A DNA stretch of 64,000 nt from Zonotrichia leucophrys gambelii (GCF_028769735.1 NC_088186.1:8525001-8589000), one strand, 5' to 3'; shown: positions 25,637 through 35,299, counted from the first letter of the stretch. Made by a program: numbers and translations. The notes: generated by a model from the sequence alone, not told the origin.

Positions 25637-25873
25637 TAATCCCTTACACTGTTCCTTCTTCTTCTCGGGAACAAACACACCAGGAAAGAGAAGGATCTCC
25701 AGCTTGGTTTGTGCTGTTAATCCCTTACACTGTTCCTTCTTCCTTTAGGGAACAAACACACCAGGAAAGAAAAGGATCTCCAGCTTGGTTTGTGCTATTA
25801 ATCCCTTACACTGTTCCTTCTTCTTTTAGGGAACAAACACACCAGGAAAGAAAAGGATCTCCAGCTTGGTTTG
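25637..25873 (+). repeat. 81-bp tandem triplication containing the exon 2 splice acceptor
   Basis: Three copies of an exactly 81-bp unit; the landmark CCCTTACACTGTTCCTTCTT starts at 25,641, 25,722 and 25,803. Each copy holds a pyrimidine tract, then GGAACAAACACACCAGGAAA, the start of the TNC 5' untranslated exon sequence. Copies 2 and 3 end their tracts in TTTAG (AG at 25,747-25,748 and 25,828-25,829). Copy 1 has CTCGG at that place and has lost the AG. Copies differ at only a few bases, so the duplication is young. Confidence 0.93.
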
Positions 25874-25959
25874 GCCTGGCTCTCCAATTTCTGCTGCAGA
25901 TTACAAAGGCCAAGCAGAACTAAAACTCTCTCAGCCTCAAAAGGGAACTGGGCACCACA
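25830..25959 (+). promoter_or_regulatory. TNC: TNC 5' untranslated part of first coding exon
   Basis: The exon is inferred to begin after the AG at 25,828-25,829, giving 130 nt of leader in this exon. Use of the upstream acceptor (25,747-25,748) would give 211 nt. No ATG occurs in either version. The start codon at 25,960 has A at -3 and G at +4, a strong Kozak context. An in-frame stop (TAA at 25,921) excludes an N-terminal extension through the 81-bp repeats. Confidence 0.75.
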
Positions 25960-26422
25960 ATGGGACTCCCCAGCCGGGTCTTGGCCTGTGCCATCCTCGC
26001 TTTGCTGTCCCAGCACGTCACTGGGGGACTCATCAAGAGAATTATCCGGCAGAAGAGGGAGACTGGGCTGAACGTGACCTTGCCAGAGGATAACCAGCCT
26101 GTGGTTTTCAACCATGTCTACAACATTAAGCTGCCCGTTGGCTCCCTCTGCTCCGTGGACCTGGACTCGGCGAGCGGCGACGCCGACCTGAAGGCGGAAA
26201 TTGAGCCCGTCAAGAACTACGAGGAGCACACGGTGAACGAGGGCAACCAGATTGTCTTCACACACAGGATTAACATTCCCCGGCGGGCCTGTGGCTGTGC
26301 AGCTGCCCCAGACATTAAGGATCTGCTGAGCAGACTGGAGGAGCTGGAGGGGCTGGTCTCCTCCCTGCGGGAGCAGTGTGCCAGCGGGGCTGGATGCTGT
26401 CCCAATTCCCAGGCAGCAGAAG
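25960..26422 (+). CDS. TNC: Tenascin-C, first coding exon: signal peptide and oligomerisation region
   Basis: Encodes the start of tenascin-C, a secreted extracellular-matrix glycoprotein that modulates cell adhesion in development and repair. The first 22 or so residues ([20 protein letters not shown]) form a signal peptide. A basic stretch, RIIRQKRE, follows, then the tenascin assembly domain. Near the end come CGCAA, a heptad-like helix ([20 protein letters not shown]) and a Cys cluster (CASGAGCC). In the family this segment forms a three-stranded coiled coil and disulfide-links trimers into the six-armed hexabrachion. The exon ends in phase 1 at AG|GTAAGG; its last base joins the next exon to form a Gly codon (AAE-G-RLDT). 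The start is supported by the Kozak context, an upstream in-frame stop and the signal peptide. Confidence 0.96.
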
Positions 26423-27364
26423 GTAAGGCAGGCTGGGGAGCTGCTCCTAGGGGAAATTCTTGTGCTGGCTGTAGATGTTGTTTAGAGTGATACTCCAATC
26501 TCTTTCAAGAATAAGCACAAGTCAACCCCTTAAATTTGAAACATAATCAAAACTGGGAACATGTTTGGCCAGCGTGCAAGGTACATTCATTCACAGTTCC
26601 ACGGCTTTATGGATCTGTGGGTCAGGAGCTGGCCTGGGACCCTTTGTAGATGTGGCATTGAGCATGGACAGCAGTTGGACATGGTAAATCCGCGTCGGAG
26701 TTAAGATTAAAACTCACAGTCCAAGCTCTTGGCTCCACTTTTTGTCCCCTTGAGGAAGCTGCCAATGTAACCATTTTCTCTTCCAAGTTTTCTTTAGTAG
26801 AGACCAATAAAAATACAGCAGGACATAAGGCAATAGACGAGCACAAATAGTTATAGAAGAGGGAAAAATGTGTCTGTCTGGTTGATTTTTAAATTGAGGG
26901 AAGGAGTTGGTCATATAAGAGAAGAAATACAAGTCTTCTTCAGAATGAATAAGCTTTGAGCTCAGAGAAGCCTCCTGGTTGCTGATACAGCTGATGACAC
27001 AATGTGCTGCCTGACTTTTGTGTTCTGGGGTGAATGGATGAATGATGTTCTATTTTGCATGCCCTAATGAAGCAGTCAGGAAAGCTTCTTAGTCAGTGGG
27101 AGAGGATTTTGAGAAGGGAGGAGGAATCCAGCATGCTCAATTACCAAGTCACTGGCAGGGGATTTTCCCTGGCATTAGCGCAAATTAAAGCTTTCCTGGT
27201 AAAGTAAATCTAGGTGGAGAAAGAAAGATTCTCATTTTAAAACTTTAGAAACCTATGTCCTGTAAGGAACTAGGAAAATCAGAGCCCTTTGGGTCGTGTG
27301 TGACATGTTGACCTAGGCATTCTAGTGCCATGGGGAGTAATGAACTTTGGGCTCGTTGGTACAG
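26423..27364 (+). other. TNC intron, no features seen
   Basis: About 0.94 kb with GT and AG ends (GGTAAGGC ... GGTACAG). No repeat, RNA or alternative exon recognised. Confidence 0.75.
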
Positions 27365-28585
27365 GTCGCCTGGACACCACACCCTACTGCAGCGGGCACG
27401 GCAACTACAGCATCGACATCTGCGGCTGCGTCTGCGAGCCCGGCTGGAAGGGCCCCAACTGCAGCCAGCCCTCGTGTCCCAACGACTGCAACGACCAGGG
27501 CAAGTGCGTGGATGGGCTGTGCGTGTGCTTTGAGGGCTACACGGGCCCAGACTGCAGCCAGGAGCTCTGCCCCCAGGGCTGCGGTGCCCACGGGCGCTGC
27601 GTGGGCGGGCAGTGCCTGTGCCACGAGGGTTTTGTGGGTGACGACTGCAGTGTGCCCCTGTGCCCCCACAACTGCCACGGCCGCGGGCGCTGTGTGGACA
27701 GCGAGTGTGTGTGCGATGAGGGCTACACTGGTGAGGACTGCAGCGAGCTCATCTGCCCCAACGACTGCTTCGACCGCGGGCGCTGCGTGAACGGCACCTG
27801 CTTCTGCGAGGAGGGCTTCACCGGCGAGGACTGCGGCGAGCTCACCTGCCCCAACGACTGCCACGGCAACGGGCGCTGCGAGAACGGGCTGTGCGTGTGC
27901 CACGAGGGCTTTGTTGGTGATGACTGCAGCGAGAGGAGGTGCCCCAACGACTGCCACAACCGCGGGCGCTGCGTGGGCGGGCGCTGCGTGTGCCACGAGG
28001 GGTACCTGGGCGAGGACTGCGCGGAGCTGCGGTGCCCCAACGACTGCCACAACCGCGGGCGCTGCGAGAACGGGCAGTGCGTGTGCCACGAGGGGTTCAT
28101 CGGGGAGGACTGCGGGGAGCTGCGGTGCCCCAATGATTGCCACAACCGCGGGCGCTGTGAGAACGGGCAGTGCGTGTGCCACGAGGGGTTCACTGGGGAT
28201 GACTGCGGCCAGCTACGGTGTCCCAACGACTGCCACAACCGTGGGCTGTGCGTCAACGGGCAGTGCGTGTGCGATGAGGGGTACACAGGCGAGGACTGCG
28301 GGGAGCTGCGCTGCCCCAATGACTGCCACAACCGCGGGCGCTGCGTGGAGGGGCGCTGTGAGTGTGACAATGGCTTCACAGGGGAAGACTGTGGCGAGCT
28401 CTCCTGCCCCAACGACTGCCACGGGCGTGGGCGCTGCATCAACGGGCGCTGCGTGTGCGATGAGGGCTTTGTGGGCGAGGATTGTCGGGAGCGCTCCTGC
28501 CCCAACGACTGCAACAACGCAGGGCGCTGCGTGGACGGGCGCTGTGTCTGCGAGGATGGCTACATCGGGGATGACTGCTCTGATG
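27365..28585 (+). CDS. TNC: Tenascin-C, EGF-like repeat exon
   Basis: A single 1,221-nt exon encodes the arm segment after the assembly domain. It opens with an incomplete EGF repeat ([15 protein letters not shown]..., five cysteines), then 12 full repeats of exactly 31 residues (93 bp) starting at 27,475. All have the tenascin pattern with six cysteines, such as [15 protein letters not shown](F/Y)xGxDC. In the family these repeats are counter-adhesive and weak EGF-receptor ligands. The exon is GC-rich, unlike the AT-rich introns. From memory, chicken has 13 complete repeats and human 14; the repeat expected right after the incomplete one is missing. Long open frames on the opposite strand and in other frames are artefacts of this composition. 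Phase 1 at both ends. Confidence 0.97.
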
Positions 28586-29846
28586 GTAGGTGCAGTGTCC
28601 CTCTGAACTGCTCCCCTTGGGCCAGCCAACAGCCTTGGATGCTTCGTGAAAGTTTTCCATAGAGCTGGGCCTTGTTGCTTTTCCAGCATAGACCAAACAG
28701 CAGGATCGGGGATGCAGCAGCACTAGTAGCTCTTGGCATCCTGAAATATCAGGGATAAGTAGTGTAGCGGTTTCTGGTGGCTTTTGGTGGTCACCAATAC
28801 AACAGGCTGCTGATGGGGTTGCAATGCCTTTGTCACCTCCATTTCTGCTCCCACCACAATGTCATTGGTTCTGTAGACAGCACTAGCTGGGATTTGTCAC
28901 CATGAGCCTCCAGGTTCTCACAGTACCTCTTGATGCCAGGAAAAAAAGCTGAAAGAAGCTGCTCTAGCTAAGGAGAAAAGGGAAATGGTCCAGAGTCTTC
29001 TCCACATGTGTGTATGTATTCATACATATATATATATAAATGCACAATACATATGTATATGGATGTGTGTATCTTAGATCTCACAGAAGCTTACAGGAAA
29101 ATTGTGAGATAGCTGGAGTGGAAACTTAGCTATAAAGTCACATGCTTGGTTTCCCAGGACCAGTGACTCTATGGAAATTGATATAAAATTTTGGCAGCCT
29201 GATAATGACAGGCAATACACCATAAATGAGGTAGTTTTCTTTAGTAGATCCTGGGGGAGAAATTGTGAGACTAAATTTTGGTAATGAAAGAGTACTTTGG
29301 GGTTGGGAGCACTATAAAAGACAATGAATACCCTTTAAAAGAAATTCCCATCGTTCATCTCCTCCTCCTGGAAGGTGCCTAAGCTCCACTTTGTGATCTT
29401 GCACAGGCAGATCTATTGCAAGTATTTACTCAAATAATAATGTTTTATTTGACTTTGGAAAATCTGTGCAAATCCCAGGACTTCTAGCTCTACAATCACG
29501 TGCTGCTGGCAGTTGAATTAAACATCTGAACCCCTCGGGACCCAGCTATAGCACTCTTGTGCTGCAGCCATGAGAGGAGCAGCTGGAACACAGTCAGCCA
29601 GAGGTTGTGAGCAAGTGTGAGAGCAGAAATTGGCTTCTGGAAATGTCTGTAGTCTCCATCAGCTGAGCATTCCTTTCCTCAGCAGCTAATTTGTGGGACA
29701 TGCCTTCCCCATTCCCTGCGTGTGAGATGAGCCTTAGGAACCGCTCCTGGGAAAATGTAAAACTGGGCAAGTCATTATTTCCTGAGCCTTGAGAACTTCT
29801 TATAACTTTGGCTGGGCTTTTTTTTTTTTTTCCCCCCCATTCCCAG
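28586..29846 (+). other. TNC intron with AT microsatellite
   Basis: About 1.26 kb. A TA/TATG-rich microsatellite lies at about 29,005-29,070. The 3' end has an unusually long poly-T then poly-C tract (about 29,819-29,838) directly before the FN3-1 acceptor. No other feature seen. Confidence 0.75.
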
Positions 29847-30110
29847 TGTCTCCTCCAACTGAGCTGACTGTGACCAACGTGACAGACAAAACTGTCAATC
29901 TGGAGTGGAAGCACGAGAACCTCGTCAACGAGTACCTCGTCACCTACGTCCCCACCAGCAGCGGGGGCTTGGACATGCAGTTCACCGTGCCAGGAAACCA
30001 CACAGCTGCCACCATCCACGAGCTGGAGCCAGGGGTGGAGTACTTCATCCGTGTCTTTGCAATCCTGAAAAACAAGAAGAGTATTCCAGTCAGCGCCAGG
30101 GTAGCCACAT
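29847..30110 (+). CDS. TNC: Tenascin-C, FN3 domain 1
   Basis: One 264-nt exon (88 codons) for the first fibronectin type III domain: [19 protein letters not shown] at the start, then [14 protein letters not shown], the usual FN3 hydrophobic core with W on strand B and the Y-x-(I/V) of strand F. The sequence is almost the same as the chicken protein I remember. Acceptor TTCCCAG and donor ACAT|GTGAGT; phase 1 on both sides, so the first codon (Val) is split with the EGF exon and the last base begins the Tyr of FN3-2. Confidence 0.96.
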
Positions 30111-31103
30111 GTGAGTTTAATGTTCCCTGTATTCATCCTTTTGTGTATTCCATCTGCATCTCTCTTTTGGGGTGTTGCTTATTTCATATTTTCTGTTTTC
30201 ACTTTGTATGTGTTGGCTTGCATCCCTTTCTTGGAGGTATTTTTTCTGCATTTTTATTTTCAGTTCAGATGTATTGATTTACATTCTGGTTTTGGGATAT
30301 AATTTCTTTTGTATTCTCTACTTCTAATTCAAATGTTGGCGTGGAAAAAACAGCTTTCTGTACTTCCATTTTCTACTTTTTTCCAATATCAGGGATTGTG
30401 TTAGAAGCACAATTCACAAGCTCTTCTGCTCTCAATGTCTCCCAACATGGTGCCTTTGTGAATTAAGAACCTTGGCTTCTTTACAAAAATGCACATTTCT
30501 TTATTATAATGTGCATTTTTTTACTGTAATGTTCATTTAAAAAACTCTGGTAATTCTTCCTGAGAAAAAAATTAAAAATGTAACAGCATATAAAAGAGCA
30601 ATATGAAATCATTTAAATTCAAATTATTTTGGCTAAAATAGAGGTTACATTTGTTTTGCATCTTTGCTGTGATTTACTACATCTTACCTTTTATCTGCCT
30701 GTCTGTACATCTGTCGTTCATCTTTTTGTTTTGTGCACATCACTGTCATATCTAAACATCCCAATATCAAAAGGTGCTCTTTGATTTCTGTCACTGAGCT
30801 CATTTCTGGAGAGCTGGGGCAGGATTCAGCTCTCCTGACTTCCAAAGTTAACACCAGGCTTCTTTCAAGAGGGCACAAAAAAAGAGATTTTGAGGGTAAA
30901 ATTCTTTTATTCTAAGGTGACATTTAACCAGTTCAGGAAAGTCTCTCCAAAGCCACAACAACAGGATCTGAGAAGAGTTTAACCACCTCATCTGCAGATC
31001 CCCACCTGGCAGATATTTCTAGAAGTGGAAAGATGTCCCACCCCAGTGCCCTATTTATGGGAATTTGACACTAATGTGAGAATATCCCTTTCTTCTGCCA
31101 CAG
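30111..31103 (+). other. TNC intron, AT-rich, no features seen
   Basis: About 1 kb, rich in A and T with several short imperfect repeats (for example near 30,480-30,535). No mobile element or RNA recognised. Confidence 0.7.
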
Positions 31104-31219
31104 ATCTGCCTGCTCCAGAAGGTCTGAGGTTCAAATCTGTTCGGGAAACGTCCGTCCAGGTGGAGTGGGACCCTCTGAACTTTTCTTTTGATGGCTGGGA
31201 GCTGGTCTTCCATAATATG
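31104..31219 (+). CDS. TNC: Tenascin-C, FN3 domain 2, first exon
   Basis: Encodes LPAPEGLRFKSVRETSVQVE and on through WELVFHNM, the first half of FN3-2. Acceptor CCACAG, donor ATATG|GTGAGT. The exon is 116 nt and ends in phase 0, so FN3-2 is split by a phase 0 intron, as is known for some constitutive tenascin FN3 domains. Confidence 0.95.
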
Positions 31220-31299
31220 GTGAGTAAGCAGTTTCACGTATAGAATGAAAAATCCTGTATTTTTATGTTTTTACTCAATGATTATCCCATGTGTTCCAG
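31220..31299 (+). other. Very short (80-bp) TNC intron inside FN3-2
   Basis: Only 80 bp separate the two FN3-2 exons, with clean GTGAGT and TTCCAG ends. Retention would add a few residues and then hit an in-frame stop (TAG at 31,241-31,243). Confidence 0.9.
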
Positions 31300-31456
31300 A
31301 AAAAGGATGATAATGGTGACATAACCAGCAGCTTGAAAAGGCCAGAGACATCCTACATGCAGCCAGGTTTGGCCCCTGGGCAGCAGTACAATGTGTCCAT
31401 CCATATCGTGAAGAACAACACCAGAGGACCAGGCCTATCCAAAGTCATCACCACAA
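31300..31456 (+). CDS. TNC: Tenascin-C, FN3 domain 2, second exon
   Basis: Encodes [20 protein letters not shown] through [20 protein letters not shown] and VITT, the second half of FN3-2. 157 nt, starting in phase 0 and ending in phase 1 at CCACAA|GTAAGC. The final A joins AG of the next exon to make Lys. Ends agree with the known domain junction TTKLDAPS. Confidence 0.95.
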
Positions 31457-32027
31457 GTAAGCACAACGTGTGTTTGGTCTGGGTTTAGTTGGCCACCAAC
31501 AAAACATCTGCTGTTTGGGGGTTTGTAAGCAAAGAGAAATTCAAGCTCTACACTGTGAGTTAATAGCAGGGGAAGGAGATAGTGGAGATGCTAAAGAATA
31601 CATAAGGAAAAAATAATTCCTCTCCACATAACCTGTTTGAAGCAGAAGGGAAATTTATGTCCAGCTTAGCATGCACTTTTATTCCTTTTTCAAGATGTAC
31701 ATCAGCAGGAACTAGAATTCCTTGCTAGAATTTGTTTCATCCTGGTGATATTTGCATGAAAAGCGTGTGAAGGTGAGGAAGCTCTCAGGGCTCTTGCTTG
31801 TCTTTCTTTTGGCATCTTCTGGTTTGAAGGAGTTTTGATGGATTTGCTTCTGATGGATTGATTCCATCTGGAGTCCAAAACTACAGGAACCAAAGGAAGA
31901 GCATAAATGAGGATACTAATTTAAACTTTGTTTTGAATCATCAATTAAAAGCATAAGAATATGGGTGCTTTTCATGGCAAGATTTATTTTTAAAGCCCCC
32001 TTTCCTTTCTCTTTTGCTTGGTAACAG
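31457..32027 (+). other. TNC intron, no features seen
   Basis: About 570 bp, AT-rich, ending TTGGTAACAG. Nothing recognised. Confidence 0.75.
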
Positions 32028-32297
32028 AGCTTGATGCCCCCAGCCAGGTGGAGGCCAGAGACGTCACTGACACCACAGCTCTCATCACATGGTCCAAACC
32101 CTTGGCTGAAGTTGAAGGTGTAGAGCTCACTTATGGCCCCAAGGACATTCCAGGGGACAGGACAACCATTGACCTCTCTGAAGATGAGAACCAATACTCC
32201 ATTGGCAACCTGAGGCCGCACACAGAGTACGAGGTGACGCTGGTGTCTCGTCGAGGGGACATGGAGAGCGACCCTGTGAAGGAAGTCTTTGTCACAG
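32028..32297 (+). CDS. TNC: Tenascin-C, FN3 domain 3 (integrin-binding)
   Basis: Single 270-nt exon (90 codons), [20 protein letters not shown] through [11 protein letters not shown]. It holds the two cell-binding motifs known for this domain: RGD in SRRGDMESD (codons 32,252-32,260), recognised in the family by alpha-v integrins, and the loop AEVEGVEL (32,106-32,129), which corresponds to the alpha-9-beta-1 site AEIDGIEL of human. The loop differs conservatively (Ile to Val twice, Asp to Glu). Phase 1 at both ends; the last G starts the Asp of FN3-4. Confidence 0.96.
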
Positions 32298-33312
32298 GTG
32301 AGGGGCTGGGAAGGTGCCACAGGGACCACCCATCCTCCTGTGCTGTTTGTGTCTTGTTGCTGGAGTTGGCAGATACTGATAAACACAAAACCAGCCCAGT
32401 TTTAAAGGTACAAGGAAGTAGAGAACAATTTCCTGTGCCTTTTATGCCTTGTTGGCTCACCAAAATATTTAGACCCTCCCACAAGAATCTAAATGTATTT
32501 TTAAAATGGGAACTAGGTTATTGTGTCTTTTACCCTAAATCCCTATTTCAAAAAGCAAATTCCTCTAAATCATTTGTCTGTTTGATGAGCTAAATGTCTT
32601 CCGTAGTTCCTGTTCCATCTTATTTCTCTTTCCTAGTTAGTTTAGAAGCAGAGAACTGGGGTTTTTTTCTTCTTAATTTCTTCAAATATTTCCTGCCATC
32701 CTTTTATAAATTTACTGTGTTCCTCAGTGATTCTGGGAATGTTTTTGGAATGTGTGAGTCCTTTAGCAGGTTATCAAGGCTTGATGCATTAAGAGAGCTG
32801 TGAATTACATCCCTTTTCATCCTTAAATACAGTTGTTATTTTGGAGCAGGATTTGAGGTGTGAAAAATGAAAGCTCATTGTATTTCTCCATAATCACATT
32901 TTTTTTGAGACTTAGACTTCCTTCCCACCGTGAATGCAAGATGTTACTGAACAGAAATTCTAGAGATGACCAGTTCTATTCTCTTTTTTACTTTTGAAAG
33001 CTGAGATATTTGTAAAGGAAAACTATTCTCATCCAAGTATGTTTTCCACAAACCCGTTTTATAATAAAACTAATTATTCCAATGAAAATGCTAATTTTGT
33101 CTCAGGAGATAGAATTTAAAATTCTTGAACTGAAGCTGGTGAACTCTGCTTTTCATGCTAGGAAACCTCTGGGTTTTGTAGTTAAGACATAACAGGATCA
33201 TGTGAGAGGAAGCTTTACGGGTCATTTCACCTTCTAAAAAGCACTGTCACAAGAGACTGCTGTCAGAAGAGAAATATTCCTAATTATTTATTTATTGCTT
33301 GGATGATTCCAG
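32298..33312 (+). other. TNC intron, no features seen
   Basis: About 1 kb of AT-rich sequence. No repeats, exons or RNA genes recognised. Confidence 0.7.
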
Positions 33313-33498
33313 ACCTGGATGCTCCAAGGAACCTGAAGAGGGTGTCCCAGACTGACAGCAGCATCACCCTGGAGTGGAAGAACAGCCACGCCAACGTCGA
33401 TAATTACCGAATCAAGTTCGCTCCCATCTCTGGTGGGGACCACGTGGAGATCACAGCGCCCAAGGGCAGCCAGGCCACAACCAGAGCTACACTCACAG
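33313..33498 (+). CDS. TNC: Tenascin-C, FN3 domain 4, first exon
   Basis: Encodes [20 protein letters not shown], then [17 protein letters not shown] up to RATLTG. 186 nt, phase 1 at both ends (TTCCAG|A ... CACAG|GTAGGG). The donor is read as the GT at 33,499. The frame joins correctly to LRPGTEYG in the next exon. Confidence 0.94.
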
Positions 33499-33684
33499 GT
33501 AGGGGGATGGAGAGATTGTCTCTGGTATCACATTGTTTTTGTCACCCCAGGAATTTGCTTTTCGTCACCCACAGACATGGAGAAAAAATGTCCTTGTGGT
33601 CACCATACATTAGAGGTACAAACAAGTTTTGAGTGATCTCAAGCACATTTTTTTGGGGCAAGAGGTTACAAATTTGAAATTACA

Positions 33685-33910
33685 TGAGATATTAGGAAGG
33701 AATTGTTCCCTGTGAGGGTGGGCAGGCCCTGGCACAGGGTGCCCAGAGCAGCTGTGGCTGCCCCTGGATCCCTGGCAGTGCCCAAGGCCAGGCTGGGCAG
33801 GGCTGGGAGCAGCCTGGGACAGTGGGAGGTGTCCCTGCCATGGCAGGGGGTGGAACAAGATGATCTTTAATGTCCCTTCCAACTCAAACTATTCCATGAT
33901 TCTATAATTT
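33685..33910 (+). mobile_element. CR1 LINE 3' end
   Basis: Sense-oriented CR1 tail with CTGTGAGGGTGGGCAGGCCC, GGTGTCCCTGCCATGGCAGG and the typical terminal wording CATGATTCTAT. 5'-truncated to about 220 bp. It reads as the reverse complement of the outer part of the CR1 at 11.05 kb. Confidence 0.9.
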
Positions 33911-33947
33911 GAGTAGACCAAACTGAATTGAAAGCCATGTGAAATGG

Positions 33948-34108
33948 ATTTACCAGCCAGCAGAAGATATGAAACCATTTCACTTCCACATGCATCCCTG
34001 AATCCAACTAATCAGTTCCCCTAATTCTAAGCAGTTCTGTGGAAGTGGATTCACATCCTGAGCTCAAGAGGCATTTTCATGTGCTAGGGGTGGGATTCAC
34101 TGGTGCTA
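33948..34108. repeat. Intronic duplicated segment, copy 1
   Basis: Starts TTTACCAGCCAGCAGAAGAT and ends GATTCACTGGTGCTA. A second, similar copy lies at 35,418-35,567, 1.4-1.5 kb downstream in the same orientation, after FN3-5. Differences include a 9-base segment present here and absent there. It could be a local duplication or two copies of an unrecognised dispersed repeat. Confidence 0.85.
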
Positions 34109-34269
34109 GTCTGCAGCTTGTCAGCTGGAGGGTCAACAGAAACCTCAATTGTCTGCATAGAGGAAAGCAGATCTCTCACTCTGCATCCATTCAGCCTTCC
34201 TTATTCCAATAAATGCCTGCAGGTATATTCCATGGACAGGAACTCACATTTTTTCTCCTCATCTCACAG

Positions 34270-34359
34270 GTTTGAGGCCTGGAACTGAATATGGCATTGG
34301 AGTGACAGCAGTGAGGAATGACAGGGAAAGTGCTCCTGCTACCATCAACGCTGGCACTG
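34270..34359 (+). CDS. TNC: Tenascin-C, FN3 domain 4, second exon
   Basis: A short 90-nt exon encoding [20 protein letters not shown] through ATINAGT, the last strands of FN3-4. Phase 1 on both sides (CTCACAG|G, CACTG|GTGAGT). It completes the domain in frame with the exon ending 33,498. Confidence 0.95.
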
Positions 34360-34682
34360 GTGAGTGCCCTGGTCCCATTACAGCTCTGGAGGACGCACCT
34401 GTAGTGGAGCCACTCTTCCATTTCTAAGAGATGCTGGAAGATATATTTTAGAAAGTTCTTGAGTTCATTGTGATACTTTTTCCCTCAAGGAAAACAAAAA
34501 AAATCCAACAAAGGTCATGACCTCTGAATCTCATTTCTTTTTCTTGTTCCTCTTAATGTTCTGTGAGTTTCATCTCCAGGTGAGCTCCTTAATGATGATT
34601 ATACTTGCACTGATCACTCTGGCCAAGGCCCAAGGGTCAGAGCAGACCCTACAGCTTGGCAGAAGGGGCCCAAAGAGGAGTT

Positions 34683-34970
34683 TGTAGGGTTTAAAATGCA
34701 GCACAGTATGGTAATGTAATGATTCTTATAGGCTGCATGTAAATGCTATAGGATTTGTATCTTGTACTAGATTGGTTAGTGAGAATCAGAATATTCAACA
34801 CAGAAGAAGATTTATTGTATTGTAACGATGTAGGGCCTGTTTATTGCAAAGGGCCTGTAACACCCAGGCCCTTTGCAATAAACCCCAAGTTCCAAACCTG
34901 GCTCCAGATATCTCTCATCTCCATCCCAACCATCCTACCCACTGACACTCCAACAGATATTCCACTACAG
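34683..34970 (+). mobile_element. Possible LTR
   Basis: Begins TGTAGGGTTTAAAATGCAGC and contains a polyadenylation-type AATAAA inside the right arm of a perfect hairpin, followed by CCAAGTTCC wording that I associate with avian LTRs. No target-site duplication was found and the right border is a guess. Confidence 0.5.
34839..34883. repeat. Perfect 19-bp inverted repeat with 7-base loop
   Basis: The arms at 34,839-34,857 and 34,865-34,883 are exact reverse complements (left arm begins GTTTATTGCAAAGGG). The right arm contains AATAAA. This may be the R-region hairpin of the surrounding LTR-like element. Confidence 0.9.
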
Positions 34971-35035
34971 ATGCCTGAAAAACTCTCTCAGGTCACTTCA
35001 GAGACACCTCAACTTTGCTTGTTTTTCACTTGCAG

Positions 35036-35299
35036 ACCTTGATAACCCCAAGGACCTGGAAGTCAGCGAGCCCACTGAGACCACCCTGTCCCTGCGCTGG
35101 AGAAGGCCCGTGGCCAAGTTTGACCACTACCGCCTGGTTTACACCAGTCCCTCGGGGAAGAAGGGCGAAGTGGAGATCCCAGTGGACAGCAGCTCCTTCC
35201 TGCTGCGGGGGCTGGAGCCAGGCACCGAGTACACCATCAGCCTGCAGGCAGAGAAGGGACGGCACAAGAGCAAACCCACCACTGTCAAGGGCTCCACGG
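35036..35299 (+). CDS. TNC: Tenascin-C, FN3 domain 5 (heparin-binding in the family)
   Basis: Single 264-nt exon (88 codons): LDNPKDLEVSEPTETTLSLR, then HYRLVYTSPSGKKGEVEI and LEPGTEYTISLQAEKGRHKS to KGST. The basic patches (GKKG, EKGRHKSK) match the heparin and growth-factor binding surface reported for FN3-5. It is the last constitutive domain before the spliced block. Donor ACGG|GTGAGT, phase 1; the last G can join AG, GA, TA, AA or TG at the start of any downstream FN3 exon without a frame change. Confidence 0.96.

Larger units (their letters stand above)
33499..34269 (+). other. TNC intron inside FN3-4, with CR1 and a duplicated segment
   Basis: About 770 bp that hold a CR1 tail (33,685-33,910) and the first copy of a 150-160-bp duplicated segment (33,948-34,108). 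Both are listed separately. Confidence 0.8.
34360..35035 (+). other. TNC intron containing an LTR-like element
   Basis: About 680 bp, with a probable LTR (34,683 to about 34,970) and its hairpin described separately. Confidence 0.75.

Noticed and set aside
25711..25923. A 70-codon frame with a 27-residue repeat, in frame with the TNC start
   Set aside because: It is the 81-bp tandem repeat (27 codons) read through. A TAA at 25,921 separates it from the ATG, and it spans the splice acceptors, so it is not a protein extension.
27322..28182. A 286-codon minus-strand open frame and other long frames over the EGF exon
   Set aside because: They are shadows of the GC-rich, 93-bp-periodic EGF coding sequence. 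The translations are repeats of A, V, P or R, with no known domain and no independent start or splice context.
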